Source of the DNA: an uncultured Paracoccaceae bacterium
GTDB taxonomy: Bacteria > Pseudomonadota > Alphaproteobacteria > Rhodobacterales > Rhodobacteraceae
Reading direction: 5' to 3'
DNA length: 64,000 nt
Assembly: GCA_947499715.1 (NCBI GenBank)
Contig: CANMPL010000002.1
Coordinates: forward strand, 1 to 64,000
The notes beneath the pieces were generated by a model. It made no database searches. It saw nothing but the letters and a program-made list of their open reading frames with translations, and was not told the DNA's origin. Positions 20,279-29,170 of this stretch are shown in pieces; position 1 is the stretch's first letter, and the number at the start of each line of letters is the position of its first letter. Made by a program: the position numbers and the translations under genes.

Positions 20279-20848
20279 ATGCTGCATGATCTGCCACAGG
20301 ATGCCCGGACGCTTGGCGCGGACTTGCGGGCATTGCGCAAGACGCGCGGGCTGACGCTGCACGATCTGGCGGATGCTTTGGGCCGGTCGGTCGGATGGCT
20401 CAGCCAGGTGGAACGCGATATTTCGCAACCCGGTGTGGACGATCTGCGCGCCCTTGCGGCGGTGCTGGACGTTTCGGTGTCGAGCCTGTTTCGTGTGGCC
20501 GCGGCACCGGGAGAGGAAGGGCATATCGTGCGCCGTGATGCCCGGCGACCCATCGGCAACCGCGCGGCAGGACTGGTCGAGGAATTGCTTTCGCCCGATC
20601 TGACGGATGATTTTGAGGTCGTGCATTCGACCTTTGCCGCAGGGGCCGCGATGACCGACGCCGTGACCCGCGCCACGCAAGAGCTGGGCTATGTGATCTC
20701 TGGCCGGATGGACATCTGGATTGATGGCACGCGGTTCGACGTCGGTGCAGGCGACAGTTTCCGCATCCGCAATGAGGCCTATCGCTGGGCCAACCCCCAT
20801 GATGCGCCCTGCGTGGTGATCTGGGTCATCGCGCCACCGGTGTATTAA
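20279..20848 (+). CDS. XRE-family regulator with cupin sensor domain
   Basis: A 189-residue transcription factor. An N-terminal Cro/C1 helix-turn-helix (about residues 10-70; GLTLHDLADALGRSVGWLSQ) is joined to a C-terminal cupin barrel (about 110-185; ELGYVISGRMDIWIDG and the final CVVIWVIAPP). Such proteins commonly sense small metabolites and control the adjacent catabolic genes. It starts the run lysE-gfa-dehydrogenase-homocysteine methyltransferase-dehydrogenase, with one base before the next ATG, so it probably regulates that operon and itself. Confidence 0.9.
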   Translation: MLHDLPQDARTLGADLRALRKTRGLTLHDLADALGRSVGWLSQVERDISQPGVDDLRALAAVLDVSVSSLFRVAAAPGEEGHIVRRDARRPIGNRAAGLVEELLSPDLTDDFEVVHSTFAAGAAMTDAVTRATQELGYVISGRMDIWIDGTRFDVGAGDSFRIRNEAYRWANPHDAPCVVIWVIAPPVY

Positions 20849-20849
20849 T

Positions 20850-21470
20850 ATGAGCGTTGAGGCCTGGATCATTTTCGCGCTGTTCTGGCTGGTTTTCGTG
20901 ACCACGCCGGGGCCGAACGCGGTCAATTGCATTACCAACGGCATGAGCCTTGGTTTTCGCCGCAGTCTGCCCGGTGTTGCCGCGATCCTGTGTCAGGCGA
21001 GCCTGTATTTGGCGCTGTCAGCCGCCGGTGTGACGGCGCTGCTGGTCGCCTCACCCACCGTGTTCTGGTGGGTCAAGCTGGCCGGGGCCGGGTGGTTGGT
21101 CTGGCTGGGGTTTCGCGGCTGGATGACGGCGCATGTGCCGCCAAAAGCCTCCCGCACCAGCGGATCGGTGTTTTGGCGCGCCTTTGCCATCGCCACGATC
21201 AACCCCAAATCCGTCGCGGGATACCTTGCCGCCTTTAGCCAGTTCGTGCAGCCTGATGTGCCAATCGCGGGCCAGATGTGGGTGATCGTGCCCACAGCGC
21301 TGACCCTGACGGCGTGCAGCTATCTGACCTATACCGCGCTGGGTGCCGGGCTGGGCCGGGCCGCACTGGGTGCGGTGTTCAACGTCTGGCTGCGCCGCGT
21401 GCTGGCGTCATGTTTCATCATCTACGGCCTGCTTTTGGGCAGTGCCGCCACACCGGGGAGGGGCGCATGA
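20850..21470 (+). CDS. LysE/RhtB-family amino acid exporter
   Basis: A 206-residue inner-membrane exporter with about six hydrophobic helices. The family N-terminus FVTTPGPNAVNCITNGMSLG is clear, with the later NPKSVAGYLAAF motif. It begins right after the regulator and its stop overlaps the gfa start as ATGA. In this operon it may export glycine, sarcosine or another amino acid produced from betaine catabolism; that is inference. Confidence 0.9.
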   Translation: MSVEAWIIFALFWLVFVTTPGPNAVNCITNGMSLGFRRSLPGVAAILCQASLYLALSAAGVTALLVASPTVFWWVKLAGAGWLVWLGFRGWMTAHVPPKASRTSGSVFWRAFAIATINPKSVAGYLAAFSQFVQPDVPIAGQMWVIVPTALTLTACSYLTYTALGAGLGRAALGAVFNVWLRRVLASCFIIYGLLLGSAATPGRGA

Positions 21471-21847
21471 AGGGATCTTGTCTTTGCGGCGCGGTGACGT
21501 TTGAGGCCGCAGGTGCCTCGCGGGATCCGGCCGCCTGCCACTGCGGGCAATGCCGCAAGTCATCAGGGCATTACTGGGCCAGCGTGCAGGTGATGGATGA
21601 TGATCTGACCATTCAGGGCGACGTGCGCTGGTATCAGTCCAGCGCCGACGCCAAGCGCGGGTTCTGCCCCACATGCGGCGCTTTCCTGTTTTGGAAATCC
21701 GACGCCGAACCCGACACCGGCGTCAGTCTGGGGGCTGTGGATGGCCCGACCGGTCTGACGCTGACCCGACACATCTTTACCGCCGACAAGGGCGACTACT
21801 ATGACATTCCGGGCGAAGCCCCGCAGGAGGAGCAAGACAATGGCTGA
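21467..21847 (+). CDS. GFA family protein (glutathione-dependent formaldehyde-activating type)
   Basis: A 126-residue Zn-binding protein. All expected cysteines are seen: CLCG (5, 7), CHCGQC (24, 26, 29) and CPTCG (67, 70). The family is named for binding S-hydroxymethyl-glutathione, although the activity is disputed for many members. The position suits the operon, because the dehydrogenases next door demethylate N-methyl compounds and can release formaldehyde. The start overlaps the lysE stop; the end overlaps the next gene by eight bases. Confidence 0.9.
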   Translation: MKGSCLCGAVTFEAAGASRDPAACHCGQCRKSSGHYWASVQVMDDDLTIQGDVRWYQSSADAKRGFCPTCGAFLFWKSDAEPDTGVSLGAVDGPTGLTLTRHIFTADKGDYYDIPGEAPQEEQDNG

Positions 21848-24299
21848 ATTCCCAACAACGGCCCGTGTGGTCATCATCGGGGGCGGCGTCGTCGGCACGT
21901 CCTCGCTTTATCACCTCGCCAAGGCGGGCTGGACCGATTGTGTCCTGTTGGAAAAGAACGAATTGACCGCCGGGTCTACCTGGCACGCCGCGGGCAACTG
22001 CCCGTCGTTCAGCACCTCGTGGGGTATCATGAACATGCAGCGCTATTCGCTGGGCCTATATGCGGGTCTTGCGGAAGAGGTTGATTACCCGATGAATTAC
22101 CACGTCACCGGGTCGATCCGCTTGGCGCACAGCAAAGCGCGGATGCAGGAGTTTGAGCGCGCCCGCGGCATGGCCCGGTATCAGGGGCTGGACGTTGAGA
22201 TGATGTCGGTTGCCGACATGAAAGATGCTTATCCGTTTCTGGAAACCCATGACCTTGCGGGTGGCCTCTGGGACCCGGATGACGGCGATATTGACCCCGC
22301 ACAGCTGACCCAGGCGCTGGCCAAGGGCGCGCGCGAGATGGGCGCGCAAATTCTGCGGTTCACCCCGGCGACGGGCGTGTCGTGGGATGGCAAGGAATGG
22401 ACGGTCAAGACCGACAAGGGCGAGATCAAGTGCGAATACGTCGTCAACGCGGCGGGCTATTACGCGCAGCGCGTCGGCGAATGGTTCAAGCCCTATGGCG
22501 GGCGCACCGTGCCAATGGCCACGATGAGCCACCAGTATTTCCTAACCGAGGAAATCCCCGAACTGGCCGCATGGACCAAGGAAAATGGCCGCAAAATCCC
22601 GCTGCTGCGGGACGTCGACAGCAGCTATTACCTGCGGCAGGACAAGAACGGGCTGAACCTTGGGCCCTATGAACGCAACTGCAAGGGCCATTGGATGACG
22701 CCGGATGATCCGATGCCCGAAGACTTTAGCTTTCAGCTTTATCCCGACGATCTGGAACGGCTGGAGTGGTATATCGAGGATGCGATGGCCCGCGTGCCGA
22801 TCCTTGGCACCCAAGGCGTTGGCCGGGTGATCAACGGCCCGATCCCCTATGCGCCCGATGGCTTGCCGCTGATTGGCCCGATGCCCGGCGTGCCGAACGC
22901 GTTCGAGGCTTGCGTCTTTACCTTTGGGATCACCCAAGGTGGTGGTGCGGGCAAGGTGCTGGCGGAATGGATTACCGAAGGCCAGACCGAATGGGATATG
23001 TGGTCGGTCGATCCGCGCCGCTACACCGATTACACCGATCAGGATTATTGCGACCAGAAGGCGATCGAGGTTTACGGCCACGAATACGCCATGCATTTCC
23101 CACAGCACGAATGGCCCGCCGCGCGCGACAAAAAGCTGTCGCCGGTGGATGACCGGGTGCGCAAGCTGGGCGGCGTCATGGGGGCCTATAACGGTTGGGA
23201 ACGTGCGAATTGGTATGCCCAGCCGGGTGACGACACATCCGAAGAGGCGACGCATACATGGGGGCGTTCTGGCCCTTGGCAGCCACGGATCAAGGAAGAA
23301 TGCGAAGCAGTGCGCGATGCCGCTGGCATCCTCGATCTGCCGGGGTTTTCGCGCTACAAATTGCAAGGTCCCGGGGCCGCGCAATTCCTGCGCGACAACG
23401 CCGCAGGCGGGATTTGCAAGGTCGGCCGGATCGGCCTGATCTACTTTGCCGATGACCGTGGCCGGATCCAGACGGAAATGTCAGCGATGCGTCTGGAAGA
23501 GGATTTCTTTTTCCTGATCACGGCGGCAACAGCGCAATGGCACGATTTTGAATTCCTGAAATCGCGGATGCCAGCGGATGCGGAATTTACGCTAGAGGAT
23601 GTGACCACCCAGTTCAGCTGTCAAATTCTCACGGGGCCAAAGTCGCGCGACATTCTGGCCGATTGTTCCGACGCTGACCTCTCGGGCGGCTGGCTGACCC
23701 ACCAATCCGCGCAGATTGATGGCACTTGGGTGCAATTGGTCCGCGTGTCCTTTGCCGGAGAGTTGGGCTGGGAGGTGCATTCAAAGATCGAAGACACCGC
23801 CAAGGTCTATGACGCGGTGATGGCCGCAGGGGCCAAGCACGGGCTGAAACCCTTTGGCATGTATGCGCTGAATTCCCTGCGGATCGAAAAGGGCTACCGC
23901 GCGTGGAAGGGCGATTTGTCCACCGATTACAGCATGTTGCAGGGCGGGCTGGAACGCTTCATCAAGTGGGAAAAGGACTTCCCCGGCAAGGCCGCACTGG
24001 AGGCCGAAAAGCAGCAGGGTGTGACCAAAAGCTTTGTCACCCTGACGCTGGATAACCCCGGCGATCAGGACGCGCCTTACATGGCGACGATCTGGGCAAA
24101 CGGCGAGGTTGTGGGCGAAACCACCAGCGGCGCTTGGGGCTACCGGGTGAACCAATCTGTCGCCCTTGGCATGATCCGGCCCGACCTGAACGTGCCGGGG
24201 ACCAAGGTGCAGGTGGACATCTTTGGGCAAATGATCGACGCCACGGTGCAGGCCGACCAACCGCTGTGGGATCCTGAAAACGCACGGATCCGCGCATGA
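21840..24299 (+). CDS. FAD/GcvT dehydrogenase (dimethylglycine or sarcosine dehydrogenase type) 1
   Basis: An 819-residue cytoplasmic flavoenzyme. An N-terminal DAO/FAD domain starts with VVIIGGGVVGTSSLYHLAK; His49 in STWHAAG corresponds to the residue to which FAD is covalently bound in mammalian dimethylglycine dehydrogenase. The C-terminal half is a GcvT-like aminomethyltransferase fold that passes the one-carbon unit to tetrahydrofolate (for example AGELGWEVHSKIED and RIEKGYRAWKGDLS). The start ATG at 21840 overlaps the gfa end. It is only partly similar to the second copy at 25183, so the two probably act on different N-methyl substrates. Confidence 0.88.
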   Translation: MAEFPTTARVVIIGGGVVGTSSLYHLAKAGWTDCVLLEKNELTAGSTWHAAGNCPSFSTSWGIMNMQRYSLGLYAGLAEEVDYPMNYHVTGSIRLAHSKARMQEFERARGMARYQGLDVEMMSVADMKDAYPFLETHDLAGGLWDPDDGDIDPAQLTQALAKGAREMGAQILRFTPATGVSWDGKEWTVKTDKGEIKCEYVVNAAGYYAQRVGEWFKPYGGRTVPMATMSHQYFLTEEIPELAAWTKENGRKIPLLRDVDSSYYLRQDKNGLNLGPYERNCKGHWMTPDDPMPEDFSFQLYPDDLERLEWYIEDAMARVPILGTQGVGRVINGPIPYAPDGLPLIGPMPGVPNAFEACVFTFGITQGGGAGKVLAEWITEGQTEWDMWSVDPRRYTDYTDQDYCDQKAIEVYGHEYAMHFPQHEWPAARDKKLSPVDDRVRKLGGVMGAYNGWERANWYAQPGDDTSEEATHTWGRSGPWQPRIKEECEAVRDAAGILDLPGFSRYKLQGPGAAQFLRDNAAGGICKVGRIGLIYFADDRGRIQTEMSAMRLEEDFFFLITAATAQWHDFEFLKSRMPADAEFTLEDVTTQFSCQILTGPKSRDILADCSDADLSGGWLTHQSAQIDGTWVQLVRVSFAGELGWEVHSKIEDTAKVYDAVMAAGAKHGLKPFGMYALNSLRIEKGYRAWKGDLSTDYSMLQGGLERFIKWEKDFPGKAALEAEKQQGVTKSFVTLTLDNPGDQDAPYMATIWANGEVVGETTSGAWGYRVNQSVALGMIRPDLNVPGTKVQVDIFGQMIDATVQADQPLWDPENARIRA

Positions 24300-25171
24300 A
24301 GATCACGCTTCTGGATGGCGGCATGGGCCAGGAACTGGTGCACCGCGCCGGGGACCGGCCCACGCCGCTGTGGTCAACGCAGGTGATGGTCGATCACCCC
24401 GGTCTGGTGGCGCAGGTGCATCAGGATTTTGCCGCCGCCGGGGCCACGGTGGCCACGACCAATACCTATGCGATCCACCACGACAGGCTGGCTGGCACAG
24501 GAATGGAGGGGCAGTTCGCCGTTCTGCATGCCCGCGCCTTGGCCGAGGTGGCTGAGGTTAAGGGCCGCGTCGCGGGATCCATCGGGCCGTTAGTTGCGTC
24601 CTATCGTCCTGATCTTCACCCCGGCCCCGAAATCGCGCAACCCGCTTATCTAGAGATTGCGCGCATTTTGGAACCGCACTGCGATCTGTTGATCGGCGAA
24701 ACCGTGGCATCTATTGACCATGCCGCCTCGCTACTTACGGCAACCGTGTGGTGCGATATTCCGACGTGGATTGCATTTACGGTCGACGACGAAGATGGCA
24801 CGCGATTGCGGTCGGGCGAATTGCTATCTGACGCGATGAATACCGCAGAGGCGGGTGCGGCGGCGGTTTTGGTCAATTGTTCCGCGCCAGAGGCGATCCC
24901 TGCCGCGCTAGAGGTCTTGGGAAAGGGCAAGTTGCCCTATGGCGGCTATGCCAATGGGTTCACGCAGATCACCAAAGACTTCCTGAAAGACAAACCCACG
25001 GTTGATGCACTGGAAACGCGGCGCGATTTCACGCCGGATGTCTATGCCGATCACGTCATGAATTGGGTCGATGCAGGGGCCACCATCGTTGGTGGCTGTT
25101 GCGAGGTCGGACCCGCCCATATCGCAGCCATCGCTGACCGGCTTGTCGCAGCCGGACACGAGATAGTTTAA
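24296..25171 (+). CDS. Homocysteine S-methyltransferase (betaine-homocysteine type)
   Basis: A 291-residue Zn enzyme that transfers a methyl group to homocysteine to make methionine. The zinc thiolates are intact: Cys195 in VNCSAPE and Cys268-269 in GGCCEVGPAH. The N-terminus ITLLDGGMGQEL is typical. It lies between two N-methylglycine dehydrogenases, so glycine betaine is the most sensible methyl donor, giving dimethylglycine for the neighbours; S-methylmethionine is the alternative. It overlaps the previous stop by four bases (ATGA). Confidence 0.9.
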   Translation: MKITLLDGGMGQELVHRAGDRPTPLWSTQVMVDHPGLVAQVHQDFAAAGATVATTNTYAIHHDRLAGTGMEGQFAVLHARALAEVAEVKGRVAGSIGPLVASYRPDLHPGPEIAQPAYLEIARILEPHCDLLIGETVASIDHAASLLTATVWCDIPTWIAFTVDDEDGTRLRSGELLSDAMNTAEAGAAAVLVNCSAPEAIPAALEVLGKGKLPYGGYANGFTQITKDFLKDKPTVDALETRRDFTPDVYADHVMNWVDAGATIVGGCCEVGPAHIAAIADRLVAAGHEIV

Positions 25172-25182
25172 GGTTAAACAAA

Positions 25183-27627
25183 ATGGCAAATGTCCCTTCG
25201 TCTGCACGTGTCGTCATCATCGGCGGCGGTGTGATTGGTTGTTCCGTCGCCTATCATCTGGCCAAGCAAGGCTGGAAAGACGTGGTGCTGTTGGAACGCA
25301 AGCAGCTGACATCCGGCACCACTTGGCACGCGGCGGGCCTGATCGCGCAATTGCGGGCGACGGCCAATATGACGAAGCTCGCCAAGTATTCCCAAGAGCT
25401 TTACGGCAACCTCGAGGCGGAAACAGGCGTCGCCACCGGCTTCAAGCGCTGCGGGTCGATCACCGTCGCCCTGACCGAAGAGCGCCGCGAAGAGATTTTC
25501 CGCCAAGCGGGCATGGCCCGCGCCTTTGGTGTCGACGTGGAAGAGATCAGCCCCGCTGAGGTCAAGGCGAAGTATGAACACCTCAACATCGACGGGGTGA
25601 CAGCGGGCGTATACCTGCCGCTCGACGGGCAGGGCGACCCGGCCAATATCGCACTGGCGATGGCCAAGGGCGCGCGGCAAAACGGCGCCAAAGTGATCGA
25701 AAAGACGCTTGTCACAGGTGTCAAACGCGATGGCCGCCGGATCACCGGTGTGGACTGGCAGCAGGGCGATGAGACGGGCCACATCACCTGCGATATGGTG
25801 GTGAACTGCGGCGGCATGTGGGGCCATCAGGTCGGCAAAATGTTGGGCACCAACGTGCCGCTACACGCCTGCGAGCACTTCTATATCGTGACCGAAGCCA
25901 TCGCTGGACTGACCCAAATGCCAGTGCTGCGGGTGCCGGACGAATGCGCCTATTACAAAGAAGACGCGGGCAAAATGCTGCTCGGGGCGTTTGAACCCAA
26001 CGCAAAGCCCTGGGCGATGGATGGCATCCCCAGCGATTTCGAATTCGACCAACTGCCCGAGGATTTCGACCACTTTGAACCGATCCTTGAGGCCGCTGTC
26101 GAACGCCTGCCGATGCTGGCGGAGGCGGGGATCCACACGTTCTTCAACGGTCCCGAAAGCTTTACCCCTGACGACGCCTATCACCTTGGCCAAGCGCCCG
26201 AGATGGATAACGTCTGGGTCGCGGCAGGCTTCAACTCCATCGGGATTCAATCCGCGGGTGGTGCCGGCATGGCGTTGGCGCAGTGGATGGACGCGGGCGA
26301 AAAGCCGTTTGATCTGGGTGACGTGGATATCAGCCGGATGCAGCCGTTTCAGGGCAATAAAACCTACCTGTTTGAGCGGTCCAAAGAAACGCTGGGCCTG
26401 CTTTATGCCGACCACTTCCCGTTCCGGCAAAAGGCCACGGCGCGGGGCATTCGGCGCACGCCGTTCCATCAGCACCTGCTGGATCAGGGTGCTGTCATGG
26501 GCGAATTGGCGGGCTGGGAACGCGCCAATTGGTTCGCCGATATAGGTCAGACACCGGAATATGAATATTCCTGGAAGCGGCAGAATTTCTTTGGCAACGT
26601 CGCCGCTGAAGTCAACGCGATCCGCACCAATGTCGGCATGTATGACATGTCGTCCTTTGGCAAAATCCGGGTGGAGGGGCGCGACGCCGTCGCCTTTATG
26701 AACCACATCGGCGGTGGGCAATATGACGTGCCGGTGGGCAAGATCGTCTATACGCAGTTCCTGAACCGTAACGCAGGCATCGAGGCGGATGTGACCGTGA
26801 CGCGCCTGTCGGAAACCTCATTCCTCGTCGTGACGCCAGCCGCGACGCGACTGGCAGACGAGACATGGATGCGGCGCAACATCGGCGACTTTAACGTGGT
26901 CATCACCGACGTCACCGCCGGAGAAGGCGTGCTGGCGGTGATGGGGCCGAACGCGCGGAAATTGCTGGAAAAAGTGTCGCCCGCCGATTTTGGCAACGAT
27001 GTGAACCCCTTTGGCACCGCGCAAGAGATTGAGCTTGGCATGGGCCTCGCCCGTGTGCACCGCGTGACTTACGTGGGCGAGCTGGGGTGGGAGGTTTACG
27101 TCAGCACCGACATGGCCGCCCATGCGTTTGAGACGCTGCATGCGGCGGGACAGGACATGGGGCTAAAGCTTTGTGGAATGCACATGATGGATGCCGCCCG
27201 GATGGAAAAAGGCTTTCGCCACTTTGGTCATGACATCACGGCGGAGGATCATGTGCTGGAAGCGGGGTTGGGCTTTGCGGTGAAGACCGACAAGCCCGCG
27301 TTCATCGGCCGCGACGCGGTGCTGCGCAAGCGCGAGGAAGGGCTAAGCCAGCGATTGGTGCAATTCAAGCTGACCGATCCAGAGCCGCTCTTGTATCACA
27401 ACGAACCCATCGTGCGGAACGGAGAGGTCGTCGGCTATCTGTCCTCTGGCGGTTACGGCCACCATCTGGGGGCTGCCGTTGGCATGGGCTATGTGCCGTG
27501 CAAGGGCGAAAGCCTGGCCGAGATGCTGGACAGCACCTATGAAATCGACGTGATGGGCACCCGTGTCCGGGCCGAGGCGCAGACAAAGCCGCTTTATGAC
27601 CCCAAGAGCGAACGGGTAAAGGTATAG
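25183..27627 (+). CDS. FAD/GcvT dehydrogenase (dimethylglycine or sarcosine dehydrogenase type) 2
   Basis: An 814-residue paralogue-like enzyme with the same architecture: FAD-binding VVIIGGGVIGCSVAYHLAK, covalent-FAD His49 in TTWHAAGLIAQLRAT, and a C-terminal GcvT fold (ELGWEVYVSTDMA, ARMEKGFRHFGHDIT). The sequence around TTWHAAG is closer to sarcosine/dimethylglycine dehydrogenases of Rhodobacteraceae as I know them than that of copy 1. It lies 11 bases after the methyltransferase and ends the operon before a hairpin at 27699. Confidence 0.9.
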   Translation: MANVPSSARVVIIGGGVIGCSVAYHLAKQGWKDVVLLERKQLTSGTTWHAAGLIAQLRATANMTKLAKYSQELYGNLEAETGVATGFKRCGSITVALTEERREEIFRQAGMARAFGVDVEEISPAEVKAKYEHLNIDGVTAGVYLPLDGQGDPANIALAMAKGARQNGAKVIEKTLVTGVKRDGRRITGVDWQQGDETGHITCDMVVNCGGMWGHQVGKMLGTNVPLHACEHFYIVTEAIAGLTQMPVLRVPDECAYYKEDAGKMLLGAFEPNAKPWAMDGIPSDFEFDQLPEDFDHFEPILEAAVERLPMLAEAGIHTFFNGPESFTPDDAYHLGQAPEMDNVWVAAGFNSIGIQSAGGAGMALAQWMDAGEKPFDLGDVDISRMQPFQGNKTYLFERSKETLGLLYADHFPFRQKATARGIRRTPFHQHLLDQGAVMGELAGWERANWFADIGQTPEYEYSWKRQNFFGNVAAEVNAIRTNVGMYDMSSFGKIRVEGRDAVAFMNHIGGGQYDVPVGKIVYTQFLNRNAGIEADVTVTRLSETSFLVVTPAATRLADETWMRRNIGDFNVVITDVTAGEGVLAVMGPNARKLLEKVSPADFGNDVNPFGTAQEIELGMGLARVHRVTYVGELGWEVYVSTDMAAHAFETLHAAGQDMGLKLCGMHMMDAARMEKGFRHFGHDITAEDHVLEAGLGFAVKTDKPAFIGRDAVLRKREEGLSQRLVQFKLTDPEPLLYHNEPIVRNGEVVGYLSSGGYGHHLGAAVGMGYVPCKGESLAEMLDSTYEIDVMGTRVRAEAQTKPLYDPKSERVKV

Positions 27628-27698
27628 CGGGCACAATCTTTGCCTTTTTCACGGCAATGCCGCCGGCGTTAACCTTTCGTTAACCCAGGGTCCTGCAA

Positions 27699-27730
27699 CC
27701 TGAGCGTGATTTAGACGCTCAGGTATTTCT
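27699..27730 (+). terminator. Hairpin after the dehydrogenase operon
   Basis: A perfect 9-bp stem CCTGAGCGT/ACGCTCAGG with loop GATTTAG followed by TATTTCTT. It can terminate the operon, and it also lies immediately before the ATG of a very small hydrophobic reading frame. Confidence 0.65.
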
Positions 27731-27731
27731 T

Positions 27732-27806
27732 ATGACCCTTCGCTTTGCAGTGCTTTTGTTCCTTCTGGCCTTCACAATTCCAACCCTTGCGGTGCTGGCC
27801 TTTTAG
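27732..27806 (+). CDS. Possible 24-aa single-helix membrane peptide
   Basis: MTLRFAVLLFLLAFTIPTLA plus VLAF, then TAG. It is almost entirely one transmembrane helix with a single positive charge at the N-terminus. The ribosome binding site is poor and the ATG abuts a terminator-like hairpin, so expression is uncertain. It ends nine bases before the convergent ctpA stop. It may be a real small membrane protein or chance. Confidence 0.3.
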   Translation: MTLRFAVLLFLLAFTIPTLAVLAF

Positions 27807-27814
27807 GGCCTGCT

Positions 27815-29158
27815 TTATTCGTCCTCGGTCGGACCCAGCGCGTTCAGACCCTTGAGGATGTCGATGGCATAGGCCAGTTGGTAATCCTCTTCGCGCAGCT
27901 CTGCCGCTGCTTCGGCCCGCGCGCGATCTTCTTCGATCTGGCGGATCTCATCTTCGGTCAGGCTGTCGTTGCCAAGTGCGCCGCGCAGGTCGGCCTCAGA
28001 CCGGAAAACGCTTGGTGCTTCTTCCTCTGCATCGGGATCCTCGGGTTCGCGGCGGGGCTGTTCGACGATGATATCGGGCGAGATGCCAAGCGACTGGATC
28101 GACCGGCCGGACGGTGTGTAATACCGCGCCGTGGTCAGGCGCATCGCGCCATTGCCTTGCAGCGGCACCACGGTTTGAACCGACCCTTTGCCAAAGCTTT
28201 TGGTGCCAACGACAATCGCGCGACGGTGATCCTGCAAGGCACCGGCGACAATCTCGGACGCAGAGGCTGATCCGCCGTTGATCAGCACCACAATCGGCTT
28301 GCCTTGGGCGAGATCACCGGGGGTCGCGTTATAGCGGTCACCATCCTGAGGGTCGCGGCCACGGGTCGATACGATCTCTCCTGCGTCCAAAAACGCATCC
28401 GACACAAACACCGCCTGGTTCAGCAACCCACCGGGATTGTTGCGCAGATCCACGACCACACCGTCGATGGCATCAATGCCGCCAGCCGCCTCAATCTGCT
28501 CGGCCAGACCCTCTTGCAGGTTGGGGAATGTCTGGTTGTTAAAGGTCGTCACGCGCAGCACAACCGCGTTGCCCTCGGTCCGGTGGCGCACGGCCGTCAG
28601 CTTGATGGTGTCGCGAATGATTGACACGTCAAACGGCTCAATCTCGCCTTCGCGCACGACGGTGATAATCACCTCTGACCCAACCGGGCCGCGCAGGAAT
28701 TCCAGCGCTTCGTCCAGTGTCAGGCCCAGCAAGCTTTCGCCGTCAACGGCTGTGATGAAATCGCCCGATTCCATGCCCGCCGCTGCCGCAGGCGTATCGT
28801 CGATGGGCGACACCACCTTGACCCAGCCTTCTTCCTGCGTGACCTCCAGCCCCAACCCGCCAAACTCCCCACGAGTCTGGACGCGCATATCGGCGGCGTC
28901 GTCTTCGGACAGATAGCTGGAATGCGGGTCAAGCGAGGTCAGCATGCCGTTGATCGCGGCCTCAACCAGCTGCTTTTCATTCACCGGTTCAACGTATTCT
29001 TCGCGGATGCGGCTGAAGATATCGCCAAACAGATCAAGCTGCTCGTAGATGTTGACGTCTTGGTTTGCCTCTTGCGCGACAAGCGGGCCTGCGATTTGCG
29101 TGGTCGCCACAAGGCCCAGAACAGTGCCGCCAGCAGCGGCCATCATCAGTTTCTTCAT
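27815..29158 (-). CDS. ctpA: C-terminal processing protease (S41, CtpA)
   Basis: A 447-residue periplasmic serine protease. It has an N-terminal signal (MKKLMMAAAGGTVLGL, ending near AQE at 28-30), a PDZ domain (about 95-180) and an S41 catalytic domain with GGSASASEI (nucleophile likely Ser299) and FGKGSVQ (general base Lys324). A charged acidic tail follows. It is the last gene of the rsfS-rlmH-gpmI-envC-ctpA run, 12 bases after envC. Grouping with a murein hydrolase activator suggests a shared role in cell envelope maintenance. Confidence 0.95.
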   Translation of the reverse strand: MKKLMMAAAGGTVLGLVATTQIAGPLVAQEANQDVNIYEQLDLFGDIFSRIREEYVEPVNEKQLVEAAINGMLTSLDPHSSYLSEDDAADMRVQTRGEFGGLGLEVTQEEGWVKVVSPIDDTPAAAAGMESGDFITAVDGESLLGLTLDEALEFLRGPVGSEVIITVVREGEIEPFDVSIIRDTIKLTAVRHRTEGNAVVLRVTTFNNQTFPNLQEGLAEQIEAAGGIDAIDGVVVDLRNNPGGLLNQAVFVSDAFLDAGEIVSTRGRDPQDGDRYNATPGDLAQGKPIVVLINGGSASASEIVAGALQDHRRAIVVGTKSFGKGSVQTVVPLQGNGAMRLTTARYYTPSGRSIQSLGISPDIIVEQPRREPEDPDAEEEAPSVFRSEADLRGALGNDSLTEDEIRQIEEDRARAEAAAELREEDYQLAYAIDILKGLNALGPTEDE

Positions 29159-29170
29159 CTCACATCCTAT

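Noticed and set aside
27815-29158. Selective effector-type protease role for CtpA linked to the adjacent dehydrogenases
   Set aside because: It is on the opposite strand and belongs to the conserved rsfS-envC operon.
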